Notes: generated by a model from the letters alone, not told the origin. A stretch of 64,000 bases of DNA from Novosphingobium sp. UBA6272 (GCF_002440635.1 NZ_DJUW01000006.1:1-64000); one strand, 5' to 3'; shown: positions 23,463 to 32,201, numbered from the stretch's first letter. Program-made: numbers and translations.

Positions 23463-24866
23463 TCAGAGGATCGCGGCGACGGTCCAGACCACGGCCACCA
23501 TCAGGAACACGCCGGCCAGATCGAGCAGCAACCCGGCCTTGAGCACGCGCGGCATGGCGATGTGGCCGGTCGACCAGGCCAGCGCGTTCGGCCCGGTTCC
23601 GGCCGGCAGCATGAAACCCCAGCTTGCGGCGAGCGCGGCGGGCAGCGCGAGCAGGATCGGATCGGCGCCCAGCGCCAGTACCAGGGCGCCGACCACCGGC
23701 ATGATCCCGCTGGCGGCGGCGATGTTGCTGGCGAATTCGGTGACGATCACCACGAAGCCGACCAGCACCAGCGCGACGATCGGCAGCGGCACCGCGCGCA
23801 GCGGCAGCAGCATCTGGCCCAGCCAATTGGCGAGGCCGCTTTCGGTCATCCCCATGGCCAGCGCGAGGCCGCCGCCGAACATCAGGATCACCCCCCAGGG
23901 GGCGCGGTTGGCTTCGTCCCAGTTGAGCAGGGGGCGGCCGGTTCCGTCGGGCAGGAAGAACAGCGTCAGCCCGGCAATCGCGGCGATCGTGCCATCGTCG
24001 AGCCCGCCGACCGGGAACAGCGGCTTGAGCAGCGGCATCGAAACCCAGGCGATCACGGTGGCGACAAACACCGGGGCGAGCCGCTTTTCGGGCGTGGTCC
24101 AGGCCGGGGGCAGGTGGATCGCGGCGCGGGCGGCGGCGGGATCGAAGCTGTCCTCGTTGATCCGCTGGACCTTGGCGATGATCAACGCGGCCAGCGGCAC
24201 GCCCAGCAGCACCACCGGCACGCCATAGGCGCTCCATTCGAGGAAGGTGATCTCCACCCCCAGGCTCTTGTTGAGCAAGGCCACCGCGATCGCATTGGTC
24301 GGTGTGCCGACGATCGTACCGAACCCGCCCAAAGTCGCGGCAAAGGCCACCCCCATCGGCAGAGCCCCGGCGATCCCCCCGGTCTCACCCTTGGCGATCC
24401 CGCCCGAGGCCAGCATGGCCAGCGCCATCGGCATCATGATCAGCGCGGTAGAAGTGTTGGAAATGAACATCGAGATTGTCGCGGTCGCCGCCATCACCGC
24501 CAGCAGCAGCTGCCAGTTGGAGTGCCCCGCGCGGGACAGGATCGCCAATGCGAGCCGCCGGTGCAGCCCGGTCCGCTCGATCGCCAAGGCCAGGAACGCC
24601 CCGCCGAGAAACAGGAACATGGTGGGCGAATAATAGGCTGCAGCCGTCTTGTTGGCATCGCTGACCCCGATCAGCGGCAGAATGATGAACGGCAGCAGGG
24701 CAGTAACCGACAGCGGCATCGCCTCGCTCATCCACCAGGCCGCCATCCACCAGACCAGCCCGGCGGCGGGCCAGGCGAGCTCGGGCATGCCCTGCGGCAC
24801 CGCGGTCAGCAGCGTGAACAGGAAACCGATCGGCCCCAGCCAGAAGCAGACGCGCTGCGCAGTCAT
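23463..24866 (-). CDS. SLC13/DASS family anion:sodium symporter
   Basis: 467 residues with about twelve membrane helices. Family marks: FISNTSTALIMMPMALAM (SNT motif) in the first half, FGTIVGTPTNAIAVAL, and in the second half TEFASNIAAASGIMPVV and MLPAGTGPNALAWSTGHI, the inverted-repeat partner. The family imports di- and tricarboxylates or sulfate with Na+. The ATG at 24866 has GAGGGGG upstream; the frame is open further but codes for non-membrane filler. Substrate not predictable. Confidence 0.85.
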   Translation of the reverse strand: MTAQRVCFWLGPIGFLFTLLTAVPQGMPELAWPAAGLVWWMAAWWMSEAMPLSVTALLPFIILPLIGVSDANKTAAAYYSPTMFLFLGGAFLALAIERTGLHRRLALAILSRAGHSNWQLLLAVMAATATISMFISNTSTALIMMPMALAMLASGGIAKGETGGIAGALPMGVAFAATLGGFGTIVGTPTNAIAVALLNKSLGVEITFLEWSAYGVPVVLLGVPLAALIIAKVQRINEDSFDPAAARAAIHLPPAWTTPEKRLAPVFVATVIAWVSMPLLKPLFPVGGLDDGTIAAIAGLTLFFLPDGTGRPLLNWDEANRAPWGVILMFGGGLALAMGMTESGLANWLGQMLLPLRAVPLPIVALVLVGFVVIVTEFASNIAAASGIMPVVGALVLALGADPILLALPAALAASWGFMLPAGTGPNALAWSTGHIAMPRVLKAGLLLDLAGVFLMVAVVWTVAAIL

Positions 24867-25027
24867 CGTTTCCCCCTCTTCAGCGCCGGACGAGCAAATC
24901 GACCTGGCGGCGGCAATCATGTCGGGCGATAACAGGCACATCCGACATTGCGATTGCAGGCTTAGGCAATCCGGCTCAGCTTGGCGAGAGTGGTCCGCCA
25001 AATCCGGTGGACGGGGGGAGATAAGGC

Positions 25028-25411
25028 ATGGGTGACAACAATCGGCTGCTGGGCCTGGCCCTGACGGCCTTCGGGGTGATTTTCTGCCTGGTCTATCCGC
25101 TGGCGATGGTCTGGCCATCGGGCTGGGCCTGGCACGAAGGGCACCCCGCAGCGAACAGCTATTTCGTGATGATCGTCGGGGTCTATGCGACGCTGGGCGT
25201 GTTTCTGGTCCGTGCGGCGAAGAATCCGGCGGCCAATGCCTCGCTGATCTGGTTCACAGTCTGGTCCAGCCTGGTTCATGCGCTGGTCATGGCGGTGCAG
25301 TCGCTGCAGGACCCGATGCAGCATGGCCATCTTTAAGGCGATGTGCCGGCGCTGCTGCTGGTGGCGGTGGTGCTGGGGCTGCTGATGAAGCGGCAACCTG
25401 CCGCCGGGTAA
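25028..25411 (+). pseudogene. DUF6632-like membrane protein interrupted by an in-frame stop
   Basis: 102 residues with three membrane helices (LALTAFGVIFCLVYPLAMVW, YFVMIVGVYATLGVFLVRAA, LIWFTVWSSLVHALVMAVQS) end at TAA (25334-25336) after DPMQHGHL. The same frame then continues for 24 residues, GDVPALLLVAVVLGLLMKRQ and PAAG, to the next stop. That is the fourth helix expected after HGHL in DUF6632 proteins, as I recall the family. One substitution explains the loss. A truncated but functional protein is possible. Confidence 0.6.
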
Positions 25412-25417
25412 AAGCCG

Positions 25418-25448
25418 ATCGGGCCCGGCGCATCGCACCGGGCCCGAT
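25418..25448 (-). terminator. Rho-independent terminator of infC
   Basis: Perfect 11-bp stem ATCGGGCCCGG/CCGGGCCCGAT with a nine-base loop, followed on the minus strand by CGGCTTTTA. It starts four bases after the infC stop. Confidence 0.85.
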
Positions 25449-25451
25449 AGC

Positions 25452-25994
25452 TTACTTGGGCGAGATCACCATCAGCATCTGGCGGCCTTCCATGCGGGGA
25501 TAGGCCTCGATCTTGGCGATTTCGTTGGTGTCGTCCTGAACCCGCTTGAGCAGGTTCATGCCGAGCTGCTGGTGCGACAGCTCGCGGCCGCGGAAGCGCA
25601 GGGTGACCTTGACCTTGTCGCCTTCGCCGATGAACTTGTGGATCGCCTTCATCTTCGTATCATAATCATGATCGTCGATGTTCGGACGCATCTTGATCTC
25701 CTTGATCTCCTGCGTCTTCTGGTTCTTGCGCGCGGCGTTGGCCTTTTTCTGGGCCTCGTAGCGGAACTTGCCGACATCGAGGAACTTTGCCACCGGCGGA
25801 TCGGCGTTGGGCGAGATTTCGACCAGATCGAGGCCGACATCGGCCGCCTGCTCGATCGCTTCCTTGGTGTACATGACGCCCAGATTCTCGCCGTTCTCGT
25901 CAATGACGCGAACCTTGTCGGAAACAATCATCTGGTTGTAGCGTGGTCCGCTCTTCACGGGGGGCGTCATCGCGCGCCGGGGTGGGGGTGCTAT
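25452..25994 (-). CDS. infC: Translation initiation factor IF-3, apparent AUA start
   Basis: 180 residues if started at the ATA at 25994. IF-3 domains are complete: the N-domain (YNQMIVSDKVRVIDENGENLG, VGLDLVEISPNADPPVAKFLD), a linker and the C-domain (KMRPNIDDHDYDTKMKAIHK, KVTLRFRGRELSHQQLGMNLL). The only good ribosome binding site, AGGAGA, is seven bases before the ATA; the in-frame ATG at 25970 has only a C/G-rich run upstream. Non-AUG starts of infC allow autoregulation by IF-3, which rejects them (AUU in E. coli). Confidence 0.93.
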   Translation of the reverse strand: MAPPPRRAMTPPVKSGPRYNQMIVSDKVRVIDENGENLGVMYTKEAIEQAADVGLDLVEISPNADPPVAKFLDVGKFRYEAQKKANAARKNQKTQEIKEIKMRPNIDDHDYDTKMKAIHKFIGEGDKVKVTLRFRGRELSHQQLGMNLLKRVQDDTNEIAKIEAYPRMEGRQMLMVISPK

Positions 25995-26071
25995 AGTAGT
26001 GTCTCCTGTTGCAGCCTTTGCTCGGCCGGGTCCTTAAAGCGAATCGAAAACTTAAGCAATCGGCCCAATTG

Positions 26072-26833
26072 CTAGCCCCTTGCCGGGATTCCCGCAGCGC
26101 GCAGCGCGGCATGGGCCTCGGCAATCGTGTGGGTGCCGAAATGGAAGATCGAGGCGGCCAAGACCGCGCTGGCATGGCCCATGGTCACGCCTTCGACCAG
26201 GTGATCCAGCGTGCCGACCCCGCCGCTGGCGATCACCGGCACCGACACCGCATCGGCGATCGTCCGGGTCAGTTCCAGGTCATAGCCGCGCTGCGTGCCG
26301 TCGCCGTCCATCGAGGTGACCAGCAGCTCGCCCGCACCCAGATCGGCCAGCCGCAGGGCATGCTCGACCGCGTCGATCCCGGTCGCCTTGCGCCCGCCGT
26401 GCGTGAAGATCTCCCAGTTGCCGCGCGGGGTGCGCCGGGCATCGACCGAGGCGACCACGCACTGGCTGCCCATCTTCTGGGCGATATCGGCGACCACTTC
26501 GGGGCGGGAAACCGCCGCGGAATTGACCGCGACCTTGTCGGCACCGGCCAGCAGCAGCGCGCGGGCATCCTCAACCGCGCGGACCCCGCCGCCCACGGTC
26601 AGCGGCATGAAGCAGACTTCGGCGGTGCGGCGCACCACATCGAGCAAGGTCCCGCGCCCTTCATGGCTGGCGCTGATGTCGAGGAAGCACAGCTCGTCCG
26701 CCCCGGCCGCGTCATAGGCCCGTGCCTGCTCGACCGGATCGCCGGCATCCTTCAGGTCGACGAAGTTGACGCCCTTGACCACGCGCCCATCGCGGACATC
26801 GAGACAGGGGATGACGCGAATGCGGACGGTCAA
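26072..26833 (-). CDS. hisF: Imidazole glycerol phosphate synthase, cyclase subunit
   Basis: 253 residues from a TTG start at 26833 (MTVRIRVIPCLDVRDGRVVK). TIM barrel with catalytic Asp12 (CLDV), phosphate loops LTVGGGVRAVEDA and VIASGGVGTLDHL, and SVDARR holding the second catalytic Asp. With HisH it converts PRFAR and ammonia to imidazole glycerol phosphate and AICAR. The TTG overlaps the stop of the small membrane protein upstream (TTGA), so it is translationally coupled. Confidence 0.95.
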   Translation of the reverse strand: MTVRIRVIPCLDVRDGRVVKGVNFVDLKDAGDPVEQARAYDAAGADELCFLDISASHEGRGTLLDVVRRTAEVCFMPLTVGGGVRAVEDARALLLAGADKVAVNSAAVSRPEVVADIAQKMGSQCVVASVDARRTPRGNWEIFTHGGRKATGIDAVEHALRLADLGAGELLVTSMDGDGTQRGYDLELTRTIADAVSVPVIASGGVGTLDHLVEGVTMGHASAVLAASIFHFGTHTIAEAHAALRAAGIPARG

Positions 26834-27054
26834 AGGAACAAACGCCTGATCAAGCTTGCACAATAGAGGATTAACCCAATCAAAAGCAGCACTTCGATCG
26901 CCATCATTGCCCAAAAGCCTGACGGTTGGTCCTCGCGCGAGAACTGAAAGTTGAACCAACCCGATCGCCGTTTCCGAAGAGAAGCTACCACTACGTTGGT
27001 TTGGCCTGCAATCAGCACGACGGCCAAGAATGTGATTACAAGCGAGACTATCAT
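26830..27054 (-). CDS. Small membrane protein embedded in the his operon
   Basis: 74 residues with two membrane helices, VSLVITFLAVVLIAGQTNVVV and FWAMMAIEVLLLIGLILYCASL, joined by a basic/aromatic loop (LRKRRSGWFNFQFSRED). It lies between hisA and hisF. Its ATG overlaps the hisA stop (ATGA) and its TGA overlaps the hisF start (TTGA), which argues for real translation. GC is noticeably lower than in the flanking his genes, hinting at later insertion. No family recognised. Confidence 0.6.
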   Translation of the reverse strand: MIVSLVITFLAVVLIAGQTNVVVASLRKRRSGWFNFQFSREDQPSGFWAMMAIEVLLLIGLILYCASLIRRLFL

Positions 27055-27779
27055 GACCGTCCTCCGATCGCGATTGCTGCGGCCAGATCGAGCCGCCCTT
27101 CGTACAGTGCCCGCCCCGTAATCACGCCTTCGATCCCCTCGTGTGCGTGGAGCGCCAGGATGTGGATGTCGTCCAGCCCCTTGACCCCGCCGCTGGCGAT
27201 CACCGGAATGTCGACCCGGCGCGCCAGGTCCACGGTCGCGTCGATGTTGACCCCCTTGAGCAGCCCGTCGCGGCCGATGTCGGTGAACAGCAATGAGGCG
27301 ACCCCGGCATCCTCGAACCGGCGGGCGAGGTCGACCACTGCGACGTCCGAAACATCGGCCCAGCCTTCGGTCGCGACCATGCCGTCCTTGGCGTCGACCG
27401 CGACGACGATCCCGCCCGGGAACTCTTTCGCCATGTCACGGACGAATTCGGGGTCTTTGAGCGCCGCTGAACCCATCACCACGCGGCTGACCCCCAGATC
27501 GAACCAGCCTTCGACCGCCTCGCGGGTGCGGATCCCGCCGCCGAGCTGGACGTGGCCGGGAAAGGCCTCAAGAATGCTCTCCACCGCGGCACGGTTCTCG
27601 GCCCGGCCGGCGAAGGAGCCGTCCAGATCGACCACGTGGAGGAACTGCGATCCGGCCTCGGCGAACAGCAGCGCCTGCGCCGCCGGATTGTCGCCGTACA
27701 CGGTCGCGCGGTCCATATCGCCTTCGGCCAGGCGCACGACCTGTCCGGCCTTGAGGTCGATTGCGGGGAAGATTATCAA
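27051..27779 (-). CDS. hisA: ProFAR isomerase
   Basis: 242 residues from a TTG at 27779 that overlaps the hisH stop (TTGA) and gives the family start MIIFPAIDLKAGQVVRLAEG; an ATG nine bases upstream is possible. Half-barrel repeats contain catalytic Asp8 (AIDLK) and the Asp in LLFTDIGRDG, with phosphate loops QLGGGIRT and VIASGGVKGLDD. It isomerises the aminoaldose ProFAR to the ketose PRFAR, the substrate of HisFH. Confidence 0.94.
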   Translation of the reverse strand: MIIFPAIDLKAGQVVRLAEGDMDRATVYGDNPAAQALLFAEAGSQFLHVVDLDGSFAGRAENRAAVESILEAFPGHVQLGGGIRTREAVEGWFDLGVSRVVMGSAALKDPEFVRDMAKEFPGGIVVAVDAKDGMVATEGWADVSDVAVVDLARRFEDAGVASLLFTDIGRDGLLKGVNIDATVDLARRVDIPVIASGGVKGLDDIHILALHAHEGIEGVITGRALYEGRLDLAAAIAIGGRS

Positions 27780-28396
27780 GGCTTCCACTCCAGGAAACGG
27801 GCGAGGAGCGCCAGCCCATAGGCCTGGCTTTTCTCGGGATGGAACTGCACCCCCACGACATTGTCCCGCGCCACTGCGGCGACCAGTCCGCCGCCATGGT
27901 CGGTCATCGCCACAATGGTACGGCCATCTTCGGGGACGAAGTGATAGGAATGGAGGAAATAGGCCTCGCCCGCTTCGACCAGCGCCGCATGCGGGGTCAG
28001 TTCGACATCGTTCCAGCCCATGTGCGGGATCTTGATCGCCGGATCGCTGGGTTCGATCAGCCGCACTTCGCCGCCGATCCAGCCGAGCCCGGGGGTGACG
28101 CCGTGCTCAACCCCGCGATCCGCGAGCAGCTGCATGCCAACGCAGATGCCAAGGAACGGCGCCCCGCCGATCAGCACGCGTTCGCGCAGGCAATCCTCCA
28201 GGTGGGGGATCGCCCGCAGTCCCTCGGCGCAGGCCTTGAAACTGCCGACGCCGGGCAGGACGATCCGGTCGGCCGCGCGAATCACGTCGGGATCGGCGGT
28301 AACGGTAACACTCTCCGCTCCCGCCGCCTTGAGCGCGTTGGCGACCGAGTGAAGATTGCCCGCGCCGTAATCGACGAGGGCCAGGACTTCAGCCAC
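27776..28396 (-). CDS. hisH: Imidazole glycerol phosphate synthase, glutaminase subunit
   Basis: 206 residues from a GTG at 28396. Class I glutamine amidotransferase: LALVDYGAGNLHSVANAL, oxyanion strand VLPGVGSFKACAEGL, nucleophile Cys85 in GICVGMQLL, and the His/Glu pair in QFHPEKSQ. It supplies ammonia from glutamine to HisF. The start overlaps the end of hisB by eight bases. Confidence 0.94.
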   Translation of the reverse strand: MAEVLALVDYGAGNLHSVANALKAAGAESVTVTADPDVIRAADRIVLPGVGSFKACAEGLRAIPHLEDCLRERVLIGGAPFLGICVGMQLLADRGVEHGVTPGLGWIGGEVRLIEPSDPAIKIPHMGWNDVELTPHAALVEAGEAYFLHSYHFVPEDGRTIVAMTDHGGGLVAAVARDNVVGVQFHPEKSQAYGLALLARFLEWKP

Positions 28397-28982
28397 CGAG
28401 CTGGCCCTTCGTCGATGGAATGGCCCCCGCCTTGCGCGGATCGAGCTCCACCGCCTGCCGCATCGCCCGGGCAAAGCCCTTGTAGATGCCTTCGCAGATG
28501 TGGTGGTTGTTCTGCCCGTAAAGCAGTTCGATGTGCAGCGTGATCCCCACCGCCTGGGCGATCGACTGGAACCAGTGTTCGAACAGCTCGGTATCCATCT
28601 CGCCCAGCCGTTCCTGGGTAAACTTCGCGTTCCAGACCAGCCAGGGCCGGCCCGAAATATCGAGCGCGACGCGGGCCAGTGCTTCATCCATCGGGCTGTA
28701 GGCGGTGCCGTAACGCCCGATCCCGGCCTTGTCGCCCAAGGCCTGGGAAATCGCCTGGCCGATCGCGATCGCGCTGTCCTCGGTGGTGTGATGCTGGTCG
28801 ACGTGGAGGTCGCCCTTGATCCGGCACTTGATGTCGATCAGCGAATGGCGGCTGAACTGTTCGATCATGTGATCGAGGAAGCCGATCCCGGTCGAGACCT
28901 CATAGGCCCCGGTGCCGTCGAGGTTCACTTCGACGGCGATATCGGTTTCGTGCGTTTTGCGAGCGATTCTGGCGGTACGCAT
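28389..28982 (-). CDS. hisB: Imidazoleglycerol-phosphate dehydratase
   Basis: 197 residues, the size of the monofunctional enzyme. Metal-binding histidine motifs: GFLDHMIEQFSRHSLID, DLHVDQHHTTEDSAIAIG and LLYGQNNHHICEGIYKGFA. It dehydrates imidazole glycerol phosphate to imidazole acetol phosphate. First gene of hisB-hisH-hisA-membrane protein-hisF, all overlapping; its start is divergent from sspB, with about 80 bases between them. Confidence 0.95.
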   Translation of the reverse strand: MRTARIARKTHETDIAVEVNLDGTGAYEVSTGIGFLDHMIEQFSRHSLIDIKCRIKGDLHVDQHHTTEDSAIAIGQAISQALGDKAGIGRYGTAYSPMDEALARVALDISGRPWLVWNAKFTQERLGEMDTELFEHWFQSIAQAVGITLHIELLYGQNNHHICEGIYKGFARAMRQAVELDPRKAGAIPSTKGQLGG

Positions 28983-29063
28983 GGCGCCGCTATAGGCGGG
29001 AAAGTGACAGGCGCAAGCGCTTTGCCCTTGACCCTGCGCGGTCGCAACGCCACTTGTCCCCTC

Positions 29064-29546
29064 ATGAGCGACACCGCCCCCGACAGCCTGATCCCCTATG
29101 ACGAAATCGTGCAGGAGGCGCTGCGCGCCGTGGTCGGCCGGGTGCTGGGCCAGGTCGTCGCTTCGGGCGGAACGCTGCCCGGCAGCCATCACTTCTACAT
29201 CACCTTCAAGACGGAGGCCCCGGGGGTCGAAATTCCCGCGCATCTGCACGAGCGCTTTCCTGACGAGATGACCATCGTGCTGCAGAACAAGTTCTGGGAC
29301 CTGGTGGTCGAACCCGAACAGTTCTCGGTCGGGCTGTCGTTCAACCAGATGCCGGCCAAGCTGGTAATTCCGTTCTCGGCGATCACCGCCTTCGTCGATC
29401 CGGCGGTCGATTTCGGTCTGCAGTTCCAGGCCGTGGTGGCCGAGGAAGATGCCCCCGAACACGACGAGGCGGAGAATGACGGGCCGCCGGTCGGTGCCGA
29501 CGACGGCTCCAACGTCGTCAGCGTGGATTTCGGCCGGAAAAAGTAA
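29064..29546 (+). CDS. sspB: SspB-family ClpXP adaptor
   Basis: 160 residues. Alphaproteobacterial SspB: IPYDEIVQEALRAVVGRVLGQ, SHHFYITFKTEAPGVEIPAHL, FPDEMTIVLQNKFWDLVVE and FNQMPAKLVIPFSAITAFVD. An acidic linker leads to a C-terminal tail (NVVSVDFGRKK) that should dock to ClpX. It delivers ssrA-tagged proteins for degradation. The stop overlaps the next start (TAATG). Confidence 0.88.
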   Translation: MSDTAPDSLIPYDEIVQEALRAVVGRVLGQVVASGGTLPGSHHFYITFKTEAPGVEIPAHLHERFPDEMTIVLQNKFWDLVVEPEQFSVGLSFNQMPAKLVIPFSAITAFVDPAVDFGLQFQAVVAEEDAPEHDEAENDGPPVGADDGSNVVSVDFGRKK

Positions 29547-29818
29547 TGGCCGACAACCGCCTGATTGCGCGGATCGTGCGCCAGAATGGCGGCAAGCTGC
29601 TTAATGCCGCGATCGATACCCTGTTACCGGTCGATGCCGCAGCGGTTGGCAAGAAGTCGCTGCTGGGCGGCGTCATCGGGGCCGTTGCGGTCCGGGTCGC
29701 TACCCGCTCGGTGCCCGGCGCGATCGTGGTCGGCGGGGCGGTGATCGCCAAGCGGCTCTATGACAAGCGCCGCGCTGCACCTGCCAAGAGTGCGCAAAAG
29801 CGCAAGTCCAAGGCTTGA
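29546..29818 (+). CDS. Small hypothetical protein after sspB
   Basis: 90 residues, basic (C-terminus DKRRAAPAKSAQKRKSKA). A Gly/Ala/Val-rich stretch (LLGGVIGAVAVRVATRSVPG and AIVVGGAVIAKRL) may form one or two membrane-associated helices. The start overlaps the sspB stop (TAATG). No family recognised; the coupling supports a real gene. Confidence 0.6.
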   Translation: MADNRLIARIVRQNGGKLLNAAIDTLLPVDAAAVGKKSLLGGVIGAVAVRVATRSVPGAIVVGGAVIAKRLYDKRRAAPAKSAQKRKSKA

Positions 29819-29849
29819 TTTGTCCCCCCGCGATGCGGCATCAGCGCGC

Positions 29850-30503
29850 ATGGCCGAAACTAGCAAGCATACAGGCGACCAGCTCCATCGCCGCGGGCTG
29901 ATGCTCATCCTCTCTTCGCCCTCGGGCGCGGGCAAGACCACGATCAGCCGGATGCTGCTTGATCGGGATGCCGAGATCGCCCTGTCGGTATCCGCCACCA
30001 CCCGGCCCAAGCGCGCGGGCGAGGTTGACGGGGTCCACTATCACTTCGTCGAACAGGCCGAGTTTGACCGGATGGTCGAGGCCGACGAGTTCTACGAATG
30101 GGCCCGGGTCTTCGGCCATTGCTATGGCACCCCCAAGGCCCAGATCCGCGCTGGACTGAAAGAGGGGCAGGACTTCCTGTTCGACATCGACTGGCAGGGC
30201 ACCCAGCAGCTTTATCAGAAGGACCAGCAGGACGTGGTCCGGGTCTTCATCCTGCCCCCCAGCCTGGACGAACTGCAGCGCCGCCTGACCGGCCGCGGCA
30301 CCGACAGCGCCGAAGTGATCGCCGCGCGGATGGACCGCGCCCGCGCCGAAATCAGCCACTGGGACGGCTACGACTATGTCGTGGTCAACGACGATGTCGA
30401 ACTGTGCTTCGAAAAGGTTCGCGCCATCCTCCACGCCGAGCGGATGAAACGCGCGCGCCAGACCGGCCTGATCGGCTTCGTGCGGGAACTGATGCGGGAT
30501 TAG
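29850..30503 (+). CDS. gmk: Guanylate kinase
   Basis: 217 residues from the ATG at 29850. P-loop LSSPSGAGKTTISRMLL, GMP-binding SVSATTRPKRAGEVDGVHYHF, YEWARVFGHCYGTP, the Walker B-like FDIDWQGTQQLY and lid region GRGTDSAEVIAARMDRA. It phosphorylates GMP to GDP. The last bases overlap the convergent SMP-30 gene. Confidence 0.95.
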   Translation: MAETSKHTGDQLHRRGLMLILSSPSGAGKTTISRMLLDRDAEIALSVSATTRPKRAGEVDGVHYHFVEQAEFDRMVEADEFYEWARVFGHCYGTPKAQIRAGLKEGQDFLFDIDWQGTQQLYQKDQQDVVRVFILPPSLDELQRRLTGRGTDSAEVIAARMDRARAEISHWDGYDYVVVNDDVELCFEKVRAILHAERMKRARQTGLIGFVRELMRD

Positions 30504-31384
30504 GGCCAGCCGGCCCGCGCCGTATCCACCTCAACCACCAGCACCTTGCCGAGCGGTGCCTTGGCCGCTTCGGTGGCATCGCTGCTCGGTGCGACCAGCA
30601 TGAACAGGTGTTTGCCGTCCGGTCCGCCCAGCATGCAGGCGAAACAGGGCAAGCCGGTTTCGATCAAGTCCAGCACTTCGCCGCCGGGCGCGATCAGCGC
30701 GCATTCGGGGGCGAGCGGATTGGCGATCCAGACCGCGCCGCTGGCATCCAGGCAGATCCCGTCGGGCACGCGCGGCCAGGTCGGGGCGAAGAGGCGGCGG
30801 CCGGTCAGCGTGCCGTCGGCGCCGATGTCGAACAGGCTGAGCCGCCCGCCCAGCGTTTCGGCCACCACCATGGTCAGCCCGTCAGGCTTGATCACCATGC
30901 CGTTGGGAAAGCTGAAGCGTTCGCCCGGCGCCGCATCGCTGACGCTGCCATCCGCCTGGACCAGCGCGAGGCAGGTCTGCGGATGGTCGGCGATCACGCT
31001 TTCCGGCCCGCGGGCATGCAATTCGGCGTCGAGATCGAACCCGAAGTTGCCGACATAGGCGCGGCCCTGCCCGTCAACCACCATGTCGTTGCAGAGGAAG
31101 GCGGAATGGCCGGTCAGGTCGGCATGGCGTTCGAACCGGCCGTCCGGCCAGCGCCGCCAGACTTCGCGCAGTTCCATCCGCACCACCAGCAGCGAACCGT
31201 CGGGCATCCAGCCCAGGCCCGATGGGCGGCCTTCCAGTTCGAGCTCGGTGCGCAGGTCGCCGTCCAGCGAGACCGAGCAGACCCGGCTTGAATAGAAGTC
31301 CGAAAGCCACAGCCGCCCGTCATGCCAGCGCGGCCCTTCGCCGAAATGAATACCTTCAGCGACGGTGCGGACCGCGCGGCTCAT
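30500..31384 (-). CDS. SMP-30/gluconolactonase family protein
   Basis: 294 residues. Six-bladed propeller with GIHFGEGPRWHDGRLWLSDF (metal-binding Glu), the LCNDMVVDGQGRAYVGNFGF blade, FPNGMVIKPDGLTMVVAETL (metal-binding Asn) and VPDGICLDASGAVWIANP (Asp). Members hydrolyse sugar or other lactones. It is the last gene of the minus-strand catabolic arm, one base after the SDR, so a role in opening a pathway lactone is plausible. Confidence 0.85.
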   Translation of the reverse strand: MSRAVRTVAEGIHFGEGPRWHDGRLWLSDFYSSRVCSVSLDGDLRTELELEGRPSGLGWMPDGSLLVVRMELREVWRRWPDGRFERHADLTGHSAFLCNDMVVDGQGRAYVGNFGFDLDAELHARGPESVIADHPQTCLALVQADGSVSDAAPGERFSFPNGMVIKPDGLTMVVAETLGGRLSLFDIGADGTLTGRRLFAPTWPRVPDGICLDASGAVWIANPLAPECALIAPGGEVLDLIETGLPCFACMLGGPDGKHLFMLVAPSSDATEAAKAPLGKVLVVEVDTARAGWP

Positions 31385-31385
31385 C

Positions 31386-32201
31386 TCAATGCCCCGAAGG
31401 ATCGTTGAACACTTCCGGGATCCAGGCGTTGACGATCCCGCCGTCGATCGGGATCGTGGTGCCGACAACATAATCGCCGGCCCGGCTGGCGAGATAGATC
31501 GCGCCGCCGGCGATATCCTCGGCCACGCCGATCCGCTTGTAGGGGATACCCTTGGCGCTGCCTTCGGGGTTCTTGGCAGCGGCCTTGTTCATCTCGCTGG
31601 GGTAGGCCCCGGGGGCGATGCAGGTGACCACGATGTTATCCTTGATCAGCCGTGCCGCCATCCGCTTGGTCAGGTGGATCACGGCTGCCTTGGAGGCCTG
31701 ATAGCTGTAGGTTTCCCACGGATTGGGGCGCAGCCCGTCGATCGAGGCGATGTTGATCACCTTGGCCGGGCGGTCAAAGCTGGCGGCGGCATTCAGCAGC
31801 GGGTGCAGCTTTTGCGTGAGGAAGAACAGCGACTTGACGTTAAGGTCCATGACCTTGTCCCAGCCCGCTTCGGGGAACTCGTCGAACTCCGCGCCCCAGG
31901 CCGCGCCAGCATTGTTGACCAGTACGTCGAGCCGGGTTTCGCGCTCGGTGAGCGCGTCGGCGACACGCTTGATCTCGTCCATCTGGGAAAGATCGCCGGG
32001 CAAGCCGATCACCTTGCCGGGGTATTCGGCCTCGAACTCGGCCAGCGTCTCGGCGATCTGTTCGCGCTTGCGGGCGGTGATGTAGACCTTCTCGCAGCCG
32101 GCGGCGAGGAAGCCTTCGAGCAGCATCTTGCCGATCCCGCGGCTGCCGCCGGTGATCAGCGCGATCTTGCCTTCAAGGCTGAACAGTTTGGTGAAATCCA
32201 T
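31386..32201 (-). CDS. SDR family oxidoreductase
   Basis: 271 residues. Classical short-chain dehydrogenase: NAD(P) loop TGGSRGIG (17-24), NNAG (96-99), Ser in INIASIDG and catalytic Tyr167-x-x-x-Lys171 (YSYQASK). C-terminal VVGTTIPIDGGI fits the family. It oxidises or reduces an alcohol/ketone; the operon of acyl-CoA dehydrogenases suggests a step in a CoA-dependent degradation. Confidence 0.88.
   Translation of the reverse strand: MDFTKLFSLEGKIALITGGSRGIGKMLLEGFLAAGCEKVYITARKREQIAETLAEFEAEYPGKVIGLPGDLSQMDEIKRVADALTERETRLDVLVNNAGAAWGAEFDEFPEAGWDKVMDLNVKSLFFLTQKLHPLLNAAASFDRPAKVINIASIDGLRPNPWETYSYQASKAAVIHLTKRMAARLIKDNIVVTCIAPGAYPSEMNKAAAKNPEGSAKGIPYKRIGVAEDIAGGAIYLASRAGDYVVGTTIPIDGGIVNAWIPEVFNDPSGH

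Noticed and set aside
23433..24932. Long plus-strand frame of about 500 codons rich in Gln, His, Arg and Gly
   Set aside because: It is antisense to the DASS transporter; the composition is that of a high-GC shadow frame and no domain is visible.
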